This document shows, piece after piece, positions 24,693-33,744 of a DNA stretch of 64,000 nucleotides (the first letter of the stretch is position 1; each line of letters opens with the position of its first letter). The stretch comes from Bacillota bacterium (GTDB lineage Bacteria; Bacillota; Dethiobacteria; DTU022): positions 1 to 64,000 of the forward strand of contig JAABTH010000010.1 in NCBI GenBank assembly GCA_011389985.1, given 5' to 3'. A program made the translations under genes and the position numbers. The notes under the pieces are model-generated. The model worked only from the letters and a program-made list of their open reading frames with translations. It did no database searches and had not been told where the DNA came from.

Positions 24693-26213
24693 CTAGAAGG
24701 ACCCTCCCCCCAGTAAATACTGGGCCGTAAGGCGAGATAACGAAAAAACAATGTTATTTGGAGTTAACCCGAAGATGATTGTACAAAGGGCCAGAATTGC
24801 AATTGCCGATAACATTAGCGGTGTTGCTTCCTTAATTTTAAATTGCACTTCATGCTTTTCGTCATCTCCCTCGTGACTATTTTCCTCGCCCTCGGGATGC
24901 TCAAAGAAAGCCGGAATTATAATAGGCAGATAGTACAACGCATTTAGCAAACTACTTATTAAAAGAACCAGAACATAACCCGGCAGGCCAGCATCAAGAG
25001 CACCGAGGGCAAGTGTCCATTTACTAAGAAAACCATTCAGTGGCGGTATGCCAATCATAGCCAGGGCAGCAAGTGAAAAGCAACCCATGGTAACCGGCAT
25101 TAACCTGCCCAGCCCTTTCATTTCATTAACATTACGAATACCGGTTTTCCATATTATTGCCCCTGCTGCCAGGAAAAGTGTACTTTTCATAAAAGCATGG
25201 CTGAAAATATGAAAAGTCGCCCCGGTGATAGCATTAAAATTTAATATGCTCAAACCAAGCAGAATATAACCTAACTGGCTGATACTGGAGTAGGCCAGAC
25301 GACGTTTTATATCCGACTGGGTCAGGGCCACTGCTGAACCAAGCAGTATTGTAATTACGGCTAGTACAGCAAGAATAACATTCCAACCGCTGCTCCTGAG
25401 GAGATCAACAGAAAATACATGGAAAAAGACCCGAAAAAGGCCGTACGCACCTGTCTTAAGCATAATTCCGGAGAGCAGGGCGCTTGCCGGTGACGGCGCT
25501 ACGGGATGAGCATCGGGAAGCCAGACATGCAGGGGAAACATACCGGCCTTCATGCCAAAACCAATCAGAAAACAGATAAAAGCAACAAGACCAAGCATTG
25601 AACTCTCACTGACAATAACCCCAACACCCAGGGATACAGTACCGCCAATCTCAAAAATAATGATAACCCCGAAGAAAAGAGCTAAGCCACCGATAATTGT
25701 CATAACCAGGTATTTATAACCCGCCTTAAGAGCTTCTTCAGTCTGCTCATGAATAATAAGAATATAGGCAATAATAGACATGAGTTCAAAAAACACGAAA
25801 AGACTGAACAGATCCCCGGCAAAGAAAATTCCCTGGCAGGCTCCCAAAGTAAAAATCAGGACCGGATAATATCGGCTGCAGGCGTGCTCTTTGGCCATAT
25901 AGTCAATAGAATAAATCGCACAGAGAAGCCAAACAAATGATGACAGAGCAGCGAGACTAAAGCTTAAAATATCAAGATGAATTGATATTTCCAGGTCAGG
26001 CAAAATCTCGAAAATGCTCTGCTGAATTACACCTCCATCCCTGATAAAAGGATAGAGCATCAATGTGAGAATAAAAGTTGTTGCCGCTGTTAAAACAGCG
26101 AGACCGTTACGAAGTCGATCGGAAAAACGGCATACATACATGAGAACAGGTGTCATGATAATCGGCAGTGTAACTATAACTACCATCATAATAATGACTG
26201 TTGCTTTATCCAA
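24693..26213 (-). CDS. MrpD/NuoN-like antiporter subunit
   Basis: Second of three antiporter-type subunits, about 506 residues with 14 predicted helices and the conserved FFELMSIIAYILIIHEQ and LPDAHPVAPSPASALLSGIM segments. A cytoplasmic insert (HPEGEENSHEGDDEKHE) rich in Glu/His/Asp lies near residue 440. TTG 26213 is 8 bases after GGGAG; the upstream GTG codons overlap the SD. It runs directly into the next antiporter gene. Which subunit carries Na+ rather than H+ cannot be decided by eye. Confidence 0.9.
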   Translation of the reverse strand: MDKATVIIMMVVIVTLPIIMTPVLMYVCRFSDRLRNGLAVLTAATTFILTLMLYPFIRDGGVIQQSIFEILPDLEISIHLDILSFSLAALSSFVWLLCAIYSIDYMAKEHACSRYYPVLIFTLGACQGIFFAGDLFSLFVFFELMSIIAYILIIHEQTEEALKAGYKYLVMTIIGGLALFFGVIIIFEIGGTVSLGVGVIVSESSMLGLVAFICFLIGFGMKAGMFPLHVWLPDAHPVAPSPASALLSGIMLKTGAYGLFRVFFHVFSVDLLRSSGWNVILAVLAVITILLGSAVALTQSDIKRRLAYSSISQLGYILLGLSILNFNAITGATFHIFSHAFMKSTLFLAAGAIIWKTGIRNVNEMKGLGRLMPVTMGCFSLAALAMIGIPPLNGFLSKWTLALGALDAGLPGYVLVLLISSLLNALYYLPIIIPAFFEHPEGEENSHEGDDEKHEVQFKIKEATPLMLSAIAILALCTIIFGLTPNNIVFSLSRLTAQYLLGGGSF

Positions 26214-26299
26214 TACCACCACTCCCAGCTTTGCACTTTATAGCTTATTATAGGATTATTACCTGAATATTTCAACTAAACTACGGGAATTTCTTTTTT

Positions 26300-27778
26300 T
26301 TAATATAAAGAAGTTAAGGCCTGTTCAAAAAATATTATAACCTGTCTCGAAAATATACCGCTGATTACAACCAATATCATACCTGCTGCCAGGGTAACCT
26401 GCATTGAAAGAGGCACAATTTTTACCTTTTCCTTAAACTCTTCTCCGCTCATGAAAGCATTAATGACAATCGGCATGTAATAGATGGCGTTAAGCAGACT
26501 GCTGGCCAGAATAACAAGTAAAAACAAAATCCGTCCTGTTTCAAGGGTCCCTAAGGCCAGATACCATTTGCTGATCAATCCGCCTGTTCCGGGCAACCCG
26601 ATCATCGAGGCGCTGCCAATTGTAAAGGCGAACAGTGGAAGCGGTAAAACCTTTCCGATCCCTCCAAGATCGCTTATGCGGCGAACTCCGGTAGAATATA
26701 TGATCGCGCCGGCTGACATAAATAACGTGGATTTTGTAAATGCATGAACCATAATATGGTACAGACCTCCGGTTAAAGCCAGGGGCTGATCGAGGCCAAT
26801 ACCCATAAAAATAAAAGCAATCTGGCTAATACTTGAGTAAGCAAGCATTTTTTTTAGATCAGTTTGCAGCATAGCATATATTGAACCAAACATCACTCCC
26901 ATTGCCCCAAGCCACAGTATTATTTCATTAAGTGGAATAGTATCCAGCAAAGAGCGGGGGAACACTCTGTAAAAGATCATAAAAAGGGCAAAGGCATAAA
27001 TTTTAATAACCAAACCCGAAAGCATAGCGCTTGATGGTGAAGGCGCCGCAGCATGAGCATCAGGCAGCCAGACGTGCAAGGGGAATAAAGCGGCTTTTGT
27101 CCCAAACGCAACGATGAAAAGGGCTGCTGCAGTAAAAATATTTAAAGGATAGTCCGTTAAAGCAAGAGACAGCTCAGATTGAATAAAACTATAATTAAGG
27201 TAACCGGTAACCATATAGATCATAGCCACACCTAACAAAAAACAACCGGTACCCATGGCGCTCATAATCAGGTATTTAAAACCTGCCTCTAAACATTCAC
27301 GCTGATCTTTAATAGTAATAATTGCACAGGCAGTTATTGCGCATATCTCCATTAAAACAAAAAGATTAAATAAATCGTTGGTCAAAGTAATAGCAGACAT
27401 GGAAGCAACCAGCACGGCATAGAGTGAATAGTACCATCCAATTACATCATTGTGCAGCTCGTGTTTTAGATCACCCAGTGCGTAAATAAAAATCCATAAA
27501 CTGACCCCGGTAACAACTAACAGCATATAAACCCGCAGCGGATCTATTATCAGCTCAATCCCCCACGGAGGAGGCCAGTTGCCCAGGTGATATGATAATG
27601 ATGAAGAAGCGCCGGATTTACTTAACAGTAAAAGCGCAGTAATAAAAGAGCCTGTTAACGCGGCAAGAACAACAGCGCCTGACAAAAACCTCCACCGCCT
27701 GTAAAGAAGCGGAGCAATGAAAGCGCTTATCAGGAGTAAAACTATAATTAAAACCGGTTGATGACCGGCAGATTCCAC
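26300..27778 (-). CDS. mrpD: MrpD/NuoN-like antiporter subunit
   Basis: First of the three antiporter-type subunits after mrpC, the position of MrpD in standard operons; 492 residues, with LPDAHAAAPSPSSAMLSGLV and NLFVLMEICAITACAIITI. It starts with GTG overlapping the mrpC stop (TAGTG). A 77-base gap follows before the next antiporter gene. Confidence 0.9.
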   Translation of the reverse strand: MESAGHQPVLIIVLLLISAFIAPLLYRRWRFLSGAVVLAALTGSFITALLLLSKSGASSSLSYHLGNWPPPWGIELIIDPLRVYMLLVVTGVSLWIFIYALGDLKHELHNDVIGWYYSLYAVLVASMSAITLTNDLFNLFVLMEICAITACAIITIKDQRECLEAGFKYLIMSAMGTGCFLLGVAMIYMVTGYLNYSFIQSELSLALTDYPLNIFTAAALFIVAFGTKAALFPLHVWLPDAHAAAPSPSSAMLSGLVIKIYAFALFMIFYRVFPRSLLDTIPLNEIILWLGAMGVMFGSIYAMLQTDLKKMLAYSSISQIAFIFMGIGLDQPLALTGGLYHIMVHAFTKSTLFMSAGAIIYSTGVRRISDLGGIGKVLPLPLFAFTIGSASMIGLPGTGGLISKWYLALGTLETGRILFLLVILASSLLNAIYYMPIVINAFMSGEEFKEKVKIVPLSMQVTLAAGMILVVISGIFSRQVIIFFEQALTSLY

Positions 27779-28146
27779 TAATCTTCGCTCCTTAGCTCAC
27801 AGATTTCATCACAATCTACTGTTTCGTAACTCCTCTGTATTTTGACAATAATACTGAGTGCATATGCTGTAACACTGACAGCAACAACGATACCGGTAAC
27901 AATAAGCGCTCCGGGAAGGGGATTTGCATAAACAATATCAACCCCCTCACGAATGATCGGAGCCTGGGCGCCATGTCTATATCCTATAGCAACAAAGAGC
28001 AGAAAAACAGAACTATCCATAATATTCATCGCTATTACTTTTTTGATCATGTTAGAATGAGTAAGCATTGTATGCATACCGATTACAAATAAAATAACAG
28101 CCACAAGATAAAAGTAGTTTTCAGTCAGTCTGCTTATGATTTCCAA
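27778..28146 (-). CDS. mrpC: Mrp antiporter subunit C (NuoK-like)
   Basis: Small NuoK-like membrane subunit (122 residues, three helices), with IGMHTMLTHSNMIKKVIAMN and ANPLPGALIVTGIVVAVSVT typical of MrpC. The frame is open further upstream, but TTG 28146 has a perfect GGAGG SD 6 bases before it. It overlaps mrpB by 26 bases. Confidence 0.92.
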   Translation of the reverse strand: MEIISRLTENYFYLVAVILFVIGMHTMLTHSNMIKKVIAMNIMDSSVFLLFVAIGYRHGAQAPIIREGVDIVYANPLPGALIVTGIVVAVSVTAYALSIIVKIQRSYETVDCDEICELRSED

Positions 28147-28576
28147 GTGGTTCCTCCTTTTCAATAATATTGTAAAAGAGGGTAGTTATTGTACTGGCAA
28201 CTTTTATACCGACAAAAACAGTGATAACCAAAATTGCTCCCGAGCTGAAAAACTGACCAGCCTCACCCAGGGGGAAACCGGCTGAGCGATTCGCCAGGTA
28301 ATTACCTCCAAAGGCTATCGCAACCAACCCGGTTAGTGCAAAGCCAAGAGCTCCGCCACTCTCCAGCACTGAAGCAGTCTGGTGAGAAATCTGCTTTATC
28401 CCCGCCTCAAGATTAAACGAAAGCGCAATTAAAACCAGGCTGGCTCCGAATATGGCCCCCCCAGAAAAACCGCCTCCCGGTGAAAGATGCCCATGCAGTA
28501 TAATATAAATACCGTAGAGTTGTATAAAAGGCGCCACTAAGCGACTGGTAATTCTAACGATCTGATCATCCATCAT
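28121..28576 (-). CDS. mrpB: Mrp antiporter subunit B (MnhB domain)
   Basis: MnhB-domain membrane protein of 151 residues and four helices. It carries the characteristic HGHLSPGGGFSGGAIFGAS near residue 28. Confidence 0.93.
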   Translation of the reverse strand: MMDDQIVRITSRLVAPFIQLYGIYIILHGHLSPGGGFSGGAIFGASLVLIALSFNLEAGIKQISHQTASVLESGGALGFALTGLVAIAFGGNYLANRSAGFPLGEAGQFFSSGAILVITVFVGIKVASTITTLFYNIIEKEEPLGNHKQTD

Positions 28577-28588
28577 TAATCAGCCCCT

Positions 28589-28933
28589 TTAATCCCGGTG
28601 AGATTTGAGGGTGGCAACAACAGCAGCTATCGCCACAAATAGCACTGTAGCTTCACCGAGAGTGTCAAAAGCCCTGTAATCGGTGATGACACTGCTTATA
28701 ATATTAATTGCCCCGGTTTCAGAAGGTCCGGCTTCCAGGTAACGTTCGGGGACTTCATTAAAAGCCGGGTTATGCGGATTGCCGAATGTCGGCATCTCCG
28801 CTACTGCGAAACTAAAAAAGTATACAATTAATCCAAGAAGATATATAGTCAGGATACTTCTTAATTCAACCCCGACAATAAAGCGCAAAAATAAGGCAAA
28901 TATAAGTAAAAATAATATGAGGATATAAAACAT
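28589..28933 (-). CDS. MbhE-like subunit (equivalent to part of the MrpA C-terminus)
   Basis: A 114-residue membrane protein corresponding to the MbhE-like segment that in canonical MrpA is the end of one large polypeptide. ITDYRAFDTLGEATVLFVAIAAV is the diagnostic stretch. It lies between the DUF4040 protein and MrpB, the same order as the domains in fused MrpA-MrpB proteins and as mbhD-mbhE-mbhF in membrane-bound hydrogenases. Confidence 0.82.
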   Translation of the reverse strand: MFYILILFLLIFALFLRFIVGVELRSILTIYLLGLIVYFFSFAVAEMPTFGNPHNPAFNEVPERYLEAGPSETGAINIISSVITDYRAFDTLGEATVLFVAIAAVVATLKSHRD

Positions 28934-28956
28934 TGTCCTAACCTCCGTGCTTAAAG

Positions 28957-29196
28957 CTATTCAGCACGCTTGGTTTTACTTATCGCAGCTATCAGAAGCA
29001 GCGCTGCCACTCCAGTTCCAAGCGCAGCTTCAACCATAGCAATATCAGGAGCTCCAAGCTGTTGCCAGATTATAGCCATAATCAACCCGAAAGCTGAAAA
29101 CAAAATCACCGCACTGAGAAGGTCCCGAATATGAGCTACCGCAACTGCACAAACAATCAAAAATAACAGCAGCAGTATATTTAAAATATCAGTCAT
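28957..29196 (-). CDS. DUF4040 / MbhD-like subunit (split MrpA domain)
   Basis: A 79-residue membrane protein with DLLSAVILFSAFGLIMAIIW and LGAPDIAMVEAALGTGV, the MbhD/DUF4040 domain of MrpA. ATG 29196 has GGAGG 7 bases upstream and overlaps the mrpG stop by 8 bases. Confidence 0.85.
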   Translation of the reverse strand: MTDILNILLLLFLIVCAVAVAHIRDLLSAVILFSAFGLIMAIIWQQLGAPDIAMVEAALGTGVAALLLIAAISKTKRAE

Positions 29197-29527
29197 CGGG
29201 TGACCTCCTTCCAATAATTGGCCTGTTACCTGTTTGATAGGCAGCACGCGCTATAACATGAGCTGCTGTAGGATTTGTGACAATTATAAAAACAACGATT
29301 AGGGCCAGTCGTATTCCTACAGCAGGAGCGCTTTGTAGAGCAAGCGATAGAAGAACAAGACCGGCACCAAGTGTATCACACTTGGTTGTTGCATGCAGCC
29401 TGGTGAAAACGTCAGGAAGCCTTAACAAACCCACGGTGCCGACAAACAGAAAAAAGAGACCGCCGATCAGGCTGATCAGTGATATAAGATCAACTAACAA
29501 ATTCACCCAGTGATTAATATCAGTCAA
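29189..29527 (-). CDS. mrpG: Mrp antiporter subunit G
   Basis: MrpG/PhaG-type subunit, 112 residues and three helices, with VGTVGLLRLPDVFTRLHATT and KCDTLGAGLVLL. TTG 29527 overlaps the mrpF stop by 8 bases; the nearby GGGAG is close, so the start is tentative. Confidence 0.9.
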   Translation of the reverse strand: MTDINHWVNLLVDLISLISLIGGLFFLFVGTVGLLRLPDVFTRLHATTKCDTLGAGLVLLSLALQSAPAVGIRLALIVVFIIVTNPTAAHVIARAAYQTGNRPIIGRRSPDD

Positions 29528-29801
29528 GAGCTCCCTTCTCGAGGTATTTAGCCACGCCAACAGTGGTTATAAAACTCATTAAAGCATAGACCATAGCTAC
29601 ATCCAAAAAATATGTCTGTTCATAAATCCGGGCAATCAGGGTTATTATTACCACTGTTTTTGTACCTATTATGTTTATAGCCGCTACTCTATCAGGGGCG
29701 GTAGGCCCTTTTAATGCCCTGACCAATGACAGGAAGATCATTAACATCACAAGAATAGCACCTAGATTGTAGGAAAATTGAAGAATTTGAGCAACACTCA
29801 C
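29520..29801 (-). CDS. mrpF: Mrp antiporter subunit F
   Basis: MrpF-type subunit (93 residues, three helices) with the signature RALKGPTAPDRVAAINIIGT. GTG overlaps the mrpE stop (GTGA), with GGAGG upstream. Confidence 0.92.
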   Translation of the reverse strand: MSVAQILQFSYNLGAILVMLMIFLSLVRALKGPTAPDRVAAINIIGTKTVVIITLIARIYEQTYFLDVAMVYALMSFITTVGVAKYLEKGALD

Positions 29802-30295
29802 GACCGGGTTTCCTCCATTTCCTTAATCCTATCAATTAAGGGCCACTTTTTTAGTTCTTCGCCTGTTGGAATAGTCAAAGCATGAACAAGAAACTTCTTA
29901 CCATCGGCAAGCACCGTAAGTGTTCCGGGAGTGAGAGTTATTGAATTTGCCAGCAGTACCCGACTTGCAACTCTGTTAATATCGACCTCAAGCGATACCA
30001 GGTTTGGCTCGATAGGCATCTTAGGGTGTAAAACAAGCCAGGCAACATGAAAATTAGCGACAACAATAGCCCAAAGCAACTTAAACATGTAACCAAATAA
30101 CCAAATTACTGTCCTGAGCCGAATTGGTGGCCGTTCTTCAGCAGTGATCAGTAAATTTCTATTAAAATAGGTTACAAAGATAGCCGCTGCTAAACCTACC
30201 ATAAGCTGCGGCCACCTGAGGGAGCCGCTCACGGCTACCCAGAAAAGTAATAGAATTACTGTTATACCGATGTAGTTTAACCAATGGTTTTTCAT
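29798..30295 (-). CDS. mrpE: Mrp antiporter subunit E
   Basis: MrpE family membrane protein of 165 residues, with VAWLVLHPKMPIEPNLVSLE and LLANSITLTPGTLTVL. It is first in the mrp set, 123 bases after rnfB. No promoter or terminator is evident in that gap, suggesting read-through from rnf. Confidence 0.92.
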   Translation of the reverse strand: MKNHWLNYIGITVILLLFWVAVSGSLRWPQLMVGLAAAIFVTYFNRNLLITAEERPPIRLRTVIWLFGYMFKLLWAIVVANFHVAWLVLHPKMPIEPNLVSLEVDINRVASRVLLANSITLTPGTLTVLADGKKFLVHALTIPTGEELKKWPLIDRIKEMEETRS

Positions 30296-30418
30296 GTATA
30301 TCCCTACCTCGGCGATTAGATTAAAAAGACAGAAGACAGCAAACAGAATTCAGGAGATGTAATCCTCCAATGCCGCCATTAATGTTTCAGCAGCCTGATG
30401 CAAAAGAAATTGATATAC

Positions 30419-31273
30419 TTAAGCAGATTCTGTTGCTTTCTCCGCTGCATAAGCAAGCGCCTGTTCCTCTGTAGGAATAGCATTGCGCCTGAAAATAGTG
30501 CCTGGAGGACATTTTTCAACACACTTGCCGCAGTCAGTACATTTTTCAAGATCAATTACGGCCAGGTTGTCTTCCATAACAATAGCCTCTTCCGGGCAAA
30601 CCTTCACACAGGCTTTACAGGCTATACAACCAACCTCGCATGCCTTCGATACTGTCTTGCCGCGGTCATGCGAGTTGCACAGGACAAGGTGACCATTTTC
30701 TCCTTTGGGCAACATCTTGATAATTGTTCTCGGACAGGCTTTGGCGCATAATCCACATCCTGTGCACTTTTCCACATCTACAACGGGTAATCCGTGTTCG
30801 CCTATTTTAATCGCGTCAAAAAGGCAGGCTTCAACGCAATTACCTAATCCCAGGCAACCATAACCGCAGACTTTAAAACCACCGATAAAGTTACCAGCCA
30901 CTTCGCAGTCAGTAACTCCGTCATAAATAAATTTATCTTCTGTTTTAAAACAGTCGCCTATACAAAATACCGTCGCTACCGGCTGAGCAGAACTGCTTAC
31001 CTCCCGGCCTAATAACTCAGCAATCGCCTTGGCTGTTTCATCTCCGCCGGGGATACAGCCATTGGTTTTCGCTTCACCACTGACAACTGCCTCGGCAAAA
31101 CTAGAGCATCCGGCATATCCGCAAGCGCCGCAGTTAGCACCGGGTAGTTCATCTTTTACAGCTTCAACCATTGGATCTGTATCAACCGCAAAAAAGCGCG
31201 CTGCTAAAGCGAGAAAGATACCAAAAAGAAGACCGAGTAAACCTAGCGCAGCCACAGCATATATTATTAGCAC
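30419..31273 (-). CDS. rnfB: Rnf complex subunit B (iron-sulfur protein)
   Basis: Electron-entry subunit of the ferredoxin:NAD+ oxidoreductase. About 284 residues: N-terminal membrane helix, a 4Fe-4S domain with GANCGACGYAGC, then ferredoxin-type motifs (CTGCGLCAKACP, CIACKACVKVCP, CTDCGKCVEKCP). GTG 31273 is 9 bases after GAGGTG; the longer frame's GTG 31285 lies within that SD. Confidence 0.95.
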   Translation of the reverse strand: MLIIYAVAALGLLGLLFGIFLALAARFFAVDTDPMVEAVKDELPGANCGACGYAGCSSFAEAVVSGEAKTNGCIPGGDETAKAIAELLGREVSSSAQPVATVFCIGDCFKTEDKFIYDGVTDCEVAGNFIGGFKVCGYGCLGLGNCVEACLFDAIKIGEHGLPVVDVEKCTGCGLCAKACPRTIIKMLPKGENGHLVLCNSHDRGKTVSKACEVGCIACKACVKVCPEEAIVMEDNLAVIDLEKCTDCGKCVEKCPPGTIFRRNAIPTEEQALAYAAEKATESA

Positions 31274-31321
31274 GGTTAAATTCACCTCGCATCAGAATTA
31301 TTAAAAATAAAACACTTGTGT

Positions 31322-31903
31322 TTAAAGTGTCAGCATTCCTTTAAAACCCAGGAAAGCCAGCGACAATATACCGGCAGTGATTAGGGTAACTGCGGAGCCC
31401 TGTAACACATCCGGCATCTCAGCCAGTTCAAGTCGCTCCCTGATTCCGGCCATTATAATAAGGGCCAGTGAGAAACCTATAGAAGCAGCAATGGCAAATA
31501 CTACTGATTCCAAAAAGGAAAACTCCTGGCGAACTGCCAACAGTGCAACAGCCATAACAGCACAGTTAGTAGTAATAAGTGGTAAAAATATTCCCAAACC
31601 CTGGTACAGTGTAGGACTAATCTTTCTCAAAACAATCTCAACCAACTGAACCAGCGAGGCTATGACCAAAATAAAAGTTACAATCTGCAAATAGGTCAGG
31701 TTAAAAGGAACCAGAACAAATGTATAGAGCAACCAGGTAACAAGTGTAGCCATTGTCATTACAAATACAACTGCCATACTCATCCCGATTGCAGTTTCCA
31801 TTTTGCGGGAAACGCCCAGGAATGGGCAGATCCCGAAAAAGCGCTGCAGAACAAAGTTTTCAACAAATATATAGATAAAAATAATTGAAAGCAGCTTTTC
31901 CAT
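31322..31903 (-). CDS. rnfA: Rnf complex subunit A
   Basis: Integral membrane subunit of 193 residues and six helices, containing ENFVLQRFFGICPFLGVS and the RnfA/NqrE cysteine positions (FGICPFLG; TTNCAVMAVAL) that hold an intramembrane iron-sulfur centre. A GGAGG SD is present. Confidence 0.95.
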   Translation of the reverse strand: MEKLLSIIFIYIFVENFVLQRFFGICPFLGVSRKMETAIGMSMAVVFVMTMATLVTWLLYTFVLVPFNLTYLQIVTFILVIASLVQLVEIVLRKISPTLYQGLGIFLPLITTNCAVMAVALLAVRQEFSFLESVVFAIAASIGFSLALIIMAGIRERLELAEMPDVLQGSAVTLITAGILSLAFLGFKGMLTL

Positions 31904-31946
31904 AATATCCTCCTGCCCAGGCAGACAAACTTACCAGTAAGCCTGC

Positions 31947-32576
31947 CTATTTAATGTTAAAGCGCTTGAATAATAAATTTACAATGGCCAGCAACAGACC
32001 AAGAGCAATAAATGCCCCTGGCGGCTGAGCAAAAAGGGCCATCGGCTCAAAATTAGCCCCGAAAAGATGAATAGCGCTTTCCGGATCGGGGCCAAGAATG
32101 GTACCATGGCCAAGGATCTCACGTACTGCCGATAATATTAAAAGAGCAAGTGTAAAACCAATGCCCATTCCAATACCATCTAAAAGTGAGCGAAGAACCG
32201 GTCTTTTACTGGCAAATGCTTCAGCCCTGCCCAGAATAATACAGTTAACGACAATAAGCGGTACGAATACACCAAGGGCTTCGTATAATACAGGCTGAAA
32301 TGCCTGCAAAACCATTTCGATAATAGTTACAAAAGTAGCTATAATCACTATAAAACATGGTATACGCACTTGCGAAGGTATGTAATTGCGCAACAGCGAT
32401 ATTACCAGGTTTGAGGCAATCAATACTGCTGCTGCCGCAAGCCCCATACCAACTCCATTTACTATAAAGGCAGTAACTCCGAGTGTGGGGCACATGCCAA
32501 GCAGGGCTACAAATACAGGGTTTTCTTTTACTATACCCCTGGTGAAGTCCTGTAAATAAGGACTACTGGCTTTCAT
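31947..32576 (-). CDS. rnfE: Rnf complex subunit E
   Basis: Membrane subunit homologous to RnfA/NqrD, 209 residues, with NPVFVALLGMCPTLGVT and VNCIILGRAEAFASK. ATG 32576 follows GGAGGTG by 9 bases; the apparent longer frame into rnfG is not used. Confidence 0.95.
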   Translation of the reverse strand: MKASSPYLQDFTRGIVKENPVFVALLGMCPTLGVTAFIVNGVGMGLAAAAVLIASNLVISLLRNYIPSQVRIPCFIVIIATFVTIIEMVLQAFQPVLYEALGVFVPLIVVNCIILGRAEAFASKRPVLRSLLDGIGMGIGFTLALLILSAVREILGHGTILGPDPESAIHLFGANFEPMALFAQPPGAFIALGLLLAIVNLLFKRFNIK

Positions 32577-32577
32577 A

Positions 32578-33744
32578 TCAATTTTCACCTCCGCTGTCAC
32601 TATCCAGGGCACCGGTCAGGGCATCAAGAACAGCCTGAACTATTCCCTTTGCACTGAAGGTGCCTCCTGTCTGCGTATCGACATCAAGACTCTGTTCTTC
32701 AATGATACAATCCGGAATTGCCGGGTTGGCATTCGCGAAATATTCCGGAGTTTCTTCCTGCTGAAGTACGGAGATATTAACTATCTGTCCGTCAGAAACT
32801 TCAACTTCAACTACGATTGGACCGTAGAAACCTTCGGCACTGCCTTCGTAGATACCATCCGGGACTTCACTGATATTTACTTCAACCGGTGATTCCTCAT
32901 CCGGCTCTTCAACTTCAACTTCATGCCCCAGGGCAACGAGAAGAGCATTTTCAACAGCTTCAACTATTGCATTTGCACTGACAGTCGCCCCAGTATTTGT
33001 GTCAATATCAAGGCTCTGTTCAGCAATGATTGTATCCGGAATCAGTGGGTATGATTCGACAAAGTAAGTGGGTGTTTCACTATGCTCTGTCACTTCTATA
33101 CTTACAATCTCCCCGCCTGAAACTTCAACCTCGATAAACAGTTCGCCGCCAAGGCCCGGGGCTGATCCCTGGTAAGTGCCATCCGGCACCTCGGCCAGAT
33201 CAATTTCAACAGACTCTACGCCCAGGTAGTTTTCAGCAACCACGCCTGCAACCCGCCTGACTGAGTTAATCATTGCAGAGCTACTGACCGTTGCGCCTGT
33301 AACAGCATCAACATCGTCGCCGGCAACAATCGGATCTTCATAACTTTTGCCGATAAACTGTTCCTGAAAACCTTCTGTAGTAATTACATCACCAATACCG
33401 GGAGTTTCAGAATGAGATACTATCCTGATGCCAACGATTGAACCCGATTCATCCATAGCCAGGTTATATGTTATTGTGCCGTCATAACCCTGTTGCTCAA
33501 TAGTACCCATAACTCCAATCATATCACCGGATTGATCATAGATGATATCAAAATAATCGTCACCGATTTCTTCGCTTTCATAACTGGCCACTTCCGGAAA
33601 ATAAAACTCCAGAGCCTGCCTGTATTCCTCTTCCTGCCGTTCGGTAATTATCGGAGCGGTAACATTATGTACACCTGTAAGAAGAGCAGCTGAAATTATA
33701 CCAACTACGGCAAGAGTAATGGACAACTTAATAATGTTACGCAC
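32578..33744 (-). CDS. rnfG: Rnf complex subunit G with three FMN-binding domains
   Basis: Outward-facing flavoprotein subunit, 388 residues; typical RnfG is about 180-210. A membrane anchor (residues 7-24) is followed by the canonical FMN-binding domain, with covalent-flavin motif VTGATVSS (likely Thr152). Two extra FMN-binding repeats have an exact 108-residue period: NTGATVSA (Thr254) and QTGGTFSA (Thr362). The DNA of repeats 2 and 3 is still alike (around 32681 and 33005), pointing to an internal duplication. GTG 33744 overlaps the rnfD stop. ApbE encoded downstream would attach the flavins. Confidence 0.92.
   Translation of the reverse strand: MRNIIKLSITLAVVGIISAALLTGVHNVTAPIITERQEEEYRQALEFYFPEVASYESEEIGDDYFDIIYDQSGDMIGVMGTIEQQGYDGTITYNLAMDESGSIVGIRIVSHSETPGIGDVITTEGFQEQFIGKSYEDPIVAGDDVDAVTGATVSSSAMINSVRRVAGVVAENYLGVESVEIDLAEVPDGTYQGSAPGLGGELFIEVEVSGGEIVSIEVTEHSETPTYFVESYPLIPDTIIAEQSLDIDTNTGATVSANAIVEAVENALLVALGHEVEVEEPDEESPVEVNISEVPDGIYEGSAEGFYGPIVVEVEVSDGQIVNISVLQQEETPEYFANANPAIPDCIIEEQSLDVDTQTGGTFSAKGIVQAVLDALTGALDSDSGGEN

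Noticed and set aside
22413..30295. Membrane-bound hydrogenase or complex I encoded with the Mrp-like genes
   Set aside because: No NiFe-hydrogenase or NuoB/C/D/I-type subunits occur in the block; only antiporter-type subunits are present, so it is called an Mrp-like antiporter.
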